Source: Bdellovibrionales bacterium
Lineage (GTDB): Bacteria > Bdellovibrionota > UBA1018
Reading direction: 5' to 3'
NCBI GenBank assembly: GCA_018968995.1
Contig: JAGWZD010000015.1
Location: 1-16,115 of the forward strand
Length of the DNA: 16,115 nt
The translations under genes and the position numbers were made by a program. The number at the start of each line of letters is the position of its first letter. The stretch's first letter is position 1. The notes under the pieces are model-generated. The model saw only the letters and a list, made by a program, of their open reading frames with translations. It ran no database searches and was not told the origin of the DNA. Shown piece after piece: positions 13,840 through 16,115 of this stretch.

Positions 13840-15112
13840 CAATCAGTAGAATCACCACAGAGAGAACACAAATGACGATCTGTGTTCGGGTGATTTCAGA
13901 CTTCCGTCCTGCAAGCCAGTAAAAGGTCAAATGCGATAGAAAGCCCCAGACAAGTCCCTGGGTAATCGAAAATGTGAGCGGAACCAAAATGATGGCGAGA
14001 AAGGCCGGTACGAGATCTTCAATATTTTCGGTCTTCAGTGACGAGACACTTCGAAACATCAGCACGCCGACCCACACCAGTACGGGTGCGGTTGCGTAGG
14101 CAGGAACCATCGCGGCCAAAGGAGCAATAAAGAGGCAGGGTAAAAAACAAAGAGCAGCAAAAATAGCGGTTTTACCGGTTCTTCCCCCCACTTCCACACC
14201 CGCCATGCTCTCCACAAAAACGGTGCCTGAACTCGTCCCAAAAACACCCGCAAGAAGAGTCGCCCAAGAGTCGACAATGAGGCCTTGTCGGAGATTTTTA
14301 GGGTTTCCTTTGGAGTCCACCAGTCCAGCGCCATGGGACATTCCCACAAATGAAGTGATCGAATCAAAAAGGTCGGTAAACAAAATCGCCAAAATAGCGG
14401 GAATGAGCGAGACCTTGAGCGCACCCCAGGGGTCCATCTTCAGAAACGCCGACGAAAAATCAGGCATCGAAAAAACCTGCTCGGGAGCCTTCACTAGCCC
14501 CATCACCCAGGCCACTAACGTGACTGCAAAAATACCTGCAAGAAACGCAAACGGATTTCGTTTTCGAAGCAAGGCTCCAATCAGAACAAAGCCTCCTAAC
14601 GACAACAGCACAGGCACAGTAATGAGCCCTGCTTTCACGGACGTGACCGGATGGTTCACCACGAAGCCTGAGTTCTTCAGCCCAATGAAAGTCAGAAAAA
14701 TTCCGATCCCCGCAGCCGACCCGACACGTAGGCCCTGAGGCACTGCACGCGCAATGGCTTCGCGAAGTGGTGTCACCGAGACGAGCAGAAACAAAACCCC
14801 GGCCCAAAACGTGATACCCAATGCTGTCGGCCAGGGAACCCCTTTTCCTAAAACCAGAGTGTACGTAAAAAAGGCATTGAGCCCCATCCCTGAGGCCACG
14901 GCGTAAGGAAGCTTCGCATAAACCCCCATCAGCAACGTGCTGACAAAAGAAAGCAGCACTGTTGCTGTCATCACCCCTGAAAAGGGCATCCCCGTACCCT
15001 GCGCCGTGAGCACCGATGGATTGACCACCACGATGTAGGCCATCGTGAAAAATGTCGTGGCGCCTGCAATAGCCTCAGTACGAAGACCTGATCCAAACGA
15101 GGATGTTTTCAT
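13826..15112 (-). CDS. AzgA-family purine permease (hypoxanthine/guanine/adenine type)
   Basis: 428-residue inner-membrane symporter of the AzgA branch of the NCS2 superfamily, as in E. coli GhxP/AdeP and Bacillus PbuG. The N-terminus RTEAIAGATTFFTMAYIVVVNP is diagnostic (seen as RTEAIAG, FTMAYI, VNP), followed by GMGLNAFF, TDLFDSITSF, and the substrate-site block GTSSGTVFVESMAGVEVGGRTGKTA (seen as GTSSGT, ESMAGV, GGRTG). About 12-14 hydrophobic segments are present. The frame is open to a GTG at 15136, but the ATG at 15112 places the family's usual N-terminus right after the start, so I prefer it; neither has a strong ribosome-binding site. It follows an MFS gene on the same strand and faces the pxp operon with only five bases between stops. 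Which purine it carries cannot be decided. Confidence 0.88.
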   Translation of the reverse strand: MKTSSFGSGLRTEAIAGATTFFTMAYIVVVNPSVLTAQGTGMPFSGVMTATVLLSFVSTLLMGVYAKLPYAVASGMGLNAFFTYTLVLGKGVPWPTALGITFWAGVLFLLVSVTPLREAIARAVPQGLRVGSAAGIGIFLTFIGLKNSGFVVNHPVTSVKAGLITVPVLLSLGGFVLIGALLRKRNPFAFLAGIFAVTLVAWVMGLVKAPEQVFSMPDFSSAFLKMDPWGALKVSLIPAILAILFTDLFDSITSFVGMSHGAGLVDSKGNPKNLRQGLIVDSWATLLAGVFGTSSGTVFVESMAGVEVGGRTGKTAIFAALCFLPCLFIAPLAAMVPAYATAPVLVWVGVLMFRSVSSLKTENIEDLVPAFLAIILVPLTFSITQGLVWGFLSHLTFYWLAGRKSEITRTQIVICVLSVVILLIENSG

Positions 15113-15137
15113 GAACCGAGCGTTAACATGCCACACA

Positions 15138-15164
15138 CTCTTGATAAATGAGCGAAATCAAAAG
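15138..15164. promoter_or_regulatory. Imperfect palindrome upstream of the AzgA-type gene
   Basis: Arms CTCTTGAT (15138-15145) and ATCAAAAG (15157-15164) are complementary at 7 of 8 positions and separated by 11 bases. It lies in the gap between the MFS stop and the AzgA start, about 26 bases from the chosen ATG. Possible readings are an operator or a weak hairpin between the two genes; the stem is AT-rich and lacks a U-run on the minus strand. The TTGAT/ATCAA halves look FNR-like but the spacing is 11 rather than 4. Confidence 0.3.
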
Positions 15165-15167
15165 GGT

Positions 15168-16115
15168 CTAAATTTGCTCAAGATAATCGAGGTCCTTCGA
15201 AAAAGTCTCCTCAAGAGAGCTCAGCGCCCAAAACGATAGCACCAGGGTCAGCGCAGCAACTGCCCAGGCCGACCCGATCATTCCGAGTTGAGGTCTTAGA
15301 GCTGAAAAGAGCAAAGAGAGCGGCACCACCGAACCCCGAACAAAATTCGGAACCGTGGTGGTGACCGTGGCCCGTAAGTTGGTTCCAAACTGCTCAGCAG
15401 CAATCGTCACAAAAACAGCCCAGTAGCCTGTGCCCAGTCCGATCCCGAAACAAAGGCCATAGACGCTCGAAGCACTCTTCCAGTCCATGCTTAAGAAGGC
15501 CGCTACAAAGGCAAAAATCACCAGGATAAATCCCAGCACCACTTGACGTCGGCTTCTTAAAAGCTGGCTTAAAAGCCCACTCAACAAATCGCCCAACGCC
15601 GAGCCGATATAGGTAAACATAATGGCTCTACCGGCTGAGACGGGTTCGGTCAGTCCGCGCTCCTTGGCAAACTCAGGCACGAACGTCACCAGAATGCCCA
15701 TCGAAAACCACACGGGCACTCCAATCAGAATACAGGACAAGTACCGGCGAAATCTTTCGGCAGAGGAAAAAAGAGCCAGGAAATTTCCACGGCTCTTCGC
15801 CTGCTTTTTTACTGCTGAGAACAGAGCTGACTCAAACACACTGACTCGAAGAACGAGCAGAGCAATCCCCAAGCCCCCGCCTAAGAAATAAGCGGTACGC
15901 CAATGAAAGATCTCACCCACATTTGCCGCAAGAATCGCCCCAAAAATACCCACCGTCGCCACCAACGTGGTTCCGTATCCTCGCTTTTCAGTGGGAAGCA
16001 CTTCAGAGACCAAGGTGATGCCCGCCCCTAATTCTCCAGCAAGGCCGATTCCGGCAATGAGTCTGAGCCAGGCGTACTGATCGACCGTTTGCACCAACCC
16101 ATTGGCAATATTGGC
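15168..16115 (-). CDS. MFS transporter, partial (N-terminus off window)
   Basis: About 315 codons of a major facilitator, open to the right edge of the window; a TTG at 16097 is not taken as the start because the frame continues without a stop and because the family needs some 80-100 more residues before this point. The visible part starts within the first helical bundle: RLIAGIGLAGELGAGITLVSE followed by LPTEKRGYGTT, the usual sequence around helices 4-5 in the metabolite:H+ symporter (ShiA/NanT/ProP-like) group. The remaining hydrophobic segments complete the C-terminal bundle, ending SSLEETFSKDLDYLEQI. Substrate unknown. It is 55 bases upstream of the AzgA-type permease start and probably in one operon with it. 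Confidence 0.83.
   Translation of the reverse strand, partial: ANIANGLVQTVDQYAWLRLIAGIGLAGELGAGITLVSEVLPTEKRGYGTTLVATVGIFGAILAANVGEIFHWRTAYFLGGGLGIALLVLRVSVFESALFSAVKKQAKSRGNFLALFSSAERFRRYLSCILIGVPVWFSMGILVTFVPEFAKERGLTEPVSAGRAIMFTYIGSALGDLLSGLLSQLLRSRRQVVLGFILVIFAFVAAFLSMDWKSASSVYGLCFGIGLGTGYWAVFVTIAAEQFGTNLRATVTTTVPNFVRGSVVPLSLLFSALRPQLGMIGSAWAVAALTLVLSFWALSSLEETFSKDLDYLEQI

Noticed and set aside
1..16115. Mobile elements, CRISPR arrays, tRNA or rRNA genes
   Set aside because: No transposase motifs, regularly spaced repeats or structural-RNA-like sequences were seen on either strand.

Overview
The window looks like chromosomal DNA of a Gram-negative, proteobacterium-like heterotroph. The reasons are GNAT-free, proteobacterial-style lipid genes of the E. 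coli ynbA/ynbB kind, an E. coli-like order of 5-oxoprolinase genes (pxpB-pxpC-pxpA), and a molybdenum operon with FdhD and a YdeP-type enzyme. Frequent TTG/GTG starts with good Shine-Dalgarno sequences are notable. A precise taxon cannot be assigned from the sequence; Bdellovibrionota-like or gammaproteobacterial relatives are guesses only. No rRNA, tRNA, insertion sequence or CRISPR array was seen.

Layout. (1) 1-2535 is a phospholipid block. A minus-strand pair, an EamA/SMR-like membrane protein (cut by the window edge) and a CDP-alcohol phosphatidyltransferase, is divergent from a plus-strand pair, CDP-diglyceride synthase and a PlsC-type acyltransferase. (2) 2536-2879 is an AT-rich gap that holds a convincing 26-codon membrane micro-ORF and alternative hairpins. 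(3) 2880-10168 is one seven-gene minus-strand operon, read from right to left: DUF985 cupin, moeA, fdhD, a 120-aa unknown, an FdhF/YdeP-type molybdenum oxidoreductase, mobA and a xanthine/uracil-type NCS2 permease. Almost every junction overlaps by 4 bases or is only a few bases long. (4) 10169-10310 is the divergent control region. (5) 10311-13820 is a plus-strand operon of an MFS transporter followed by pxpB, pxpC and pxpA, joined by three ATGA overlaps and ended by a hairpin. (6) 13826-16115 holds, on the minus strand, an AzgA-type purine permease and, upstream of it, an MFS transporter whose N-terminus lies outside the window.

How the genes fit together. The molybdenum operon contains what is needed to finish and load a bis-MGD cofactor (MoeA inserts Mo, MobA adds GMP, FdhD sulfurates) next to the enzyme that probably uses it. 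The pxp operon converts 5-oxoproline to glutamate, and its MFS transporter probably imports the substrate or a related carboxylate. With two purine/nucleobase permeases, the right-hand 13 kb reads as a salvage and scavenging region (purines, oxoproline). That theme is an inference. The least understood items are the 120-aa protein between fdhD and the Mo enzyme, the cupin that leads the Mo operon, and the 26-aa membrane peptide.
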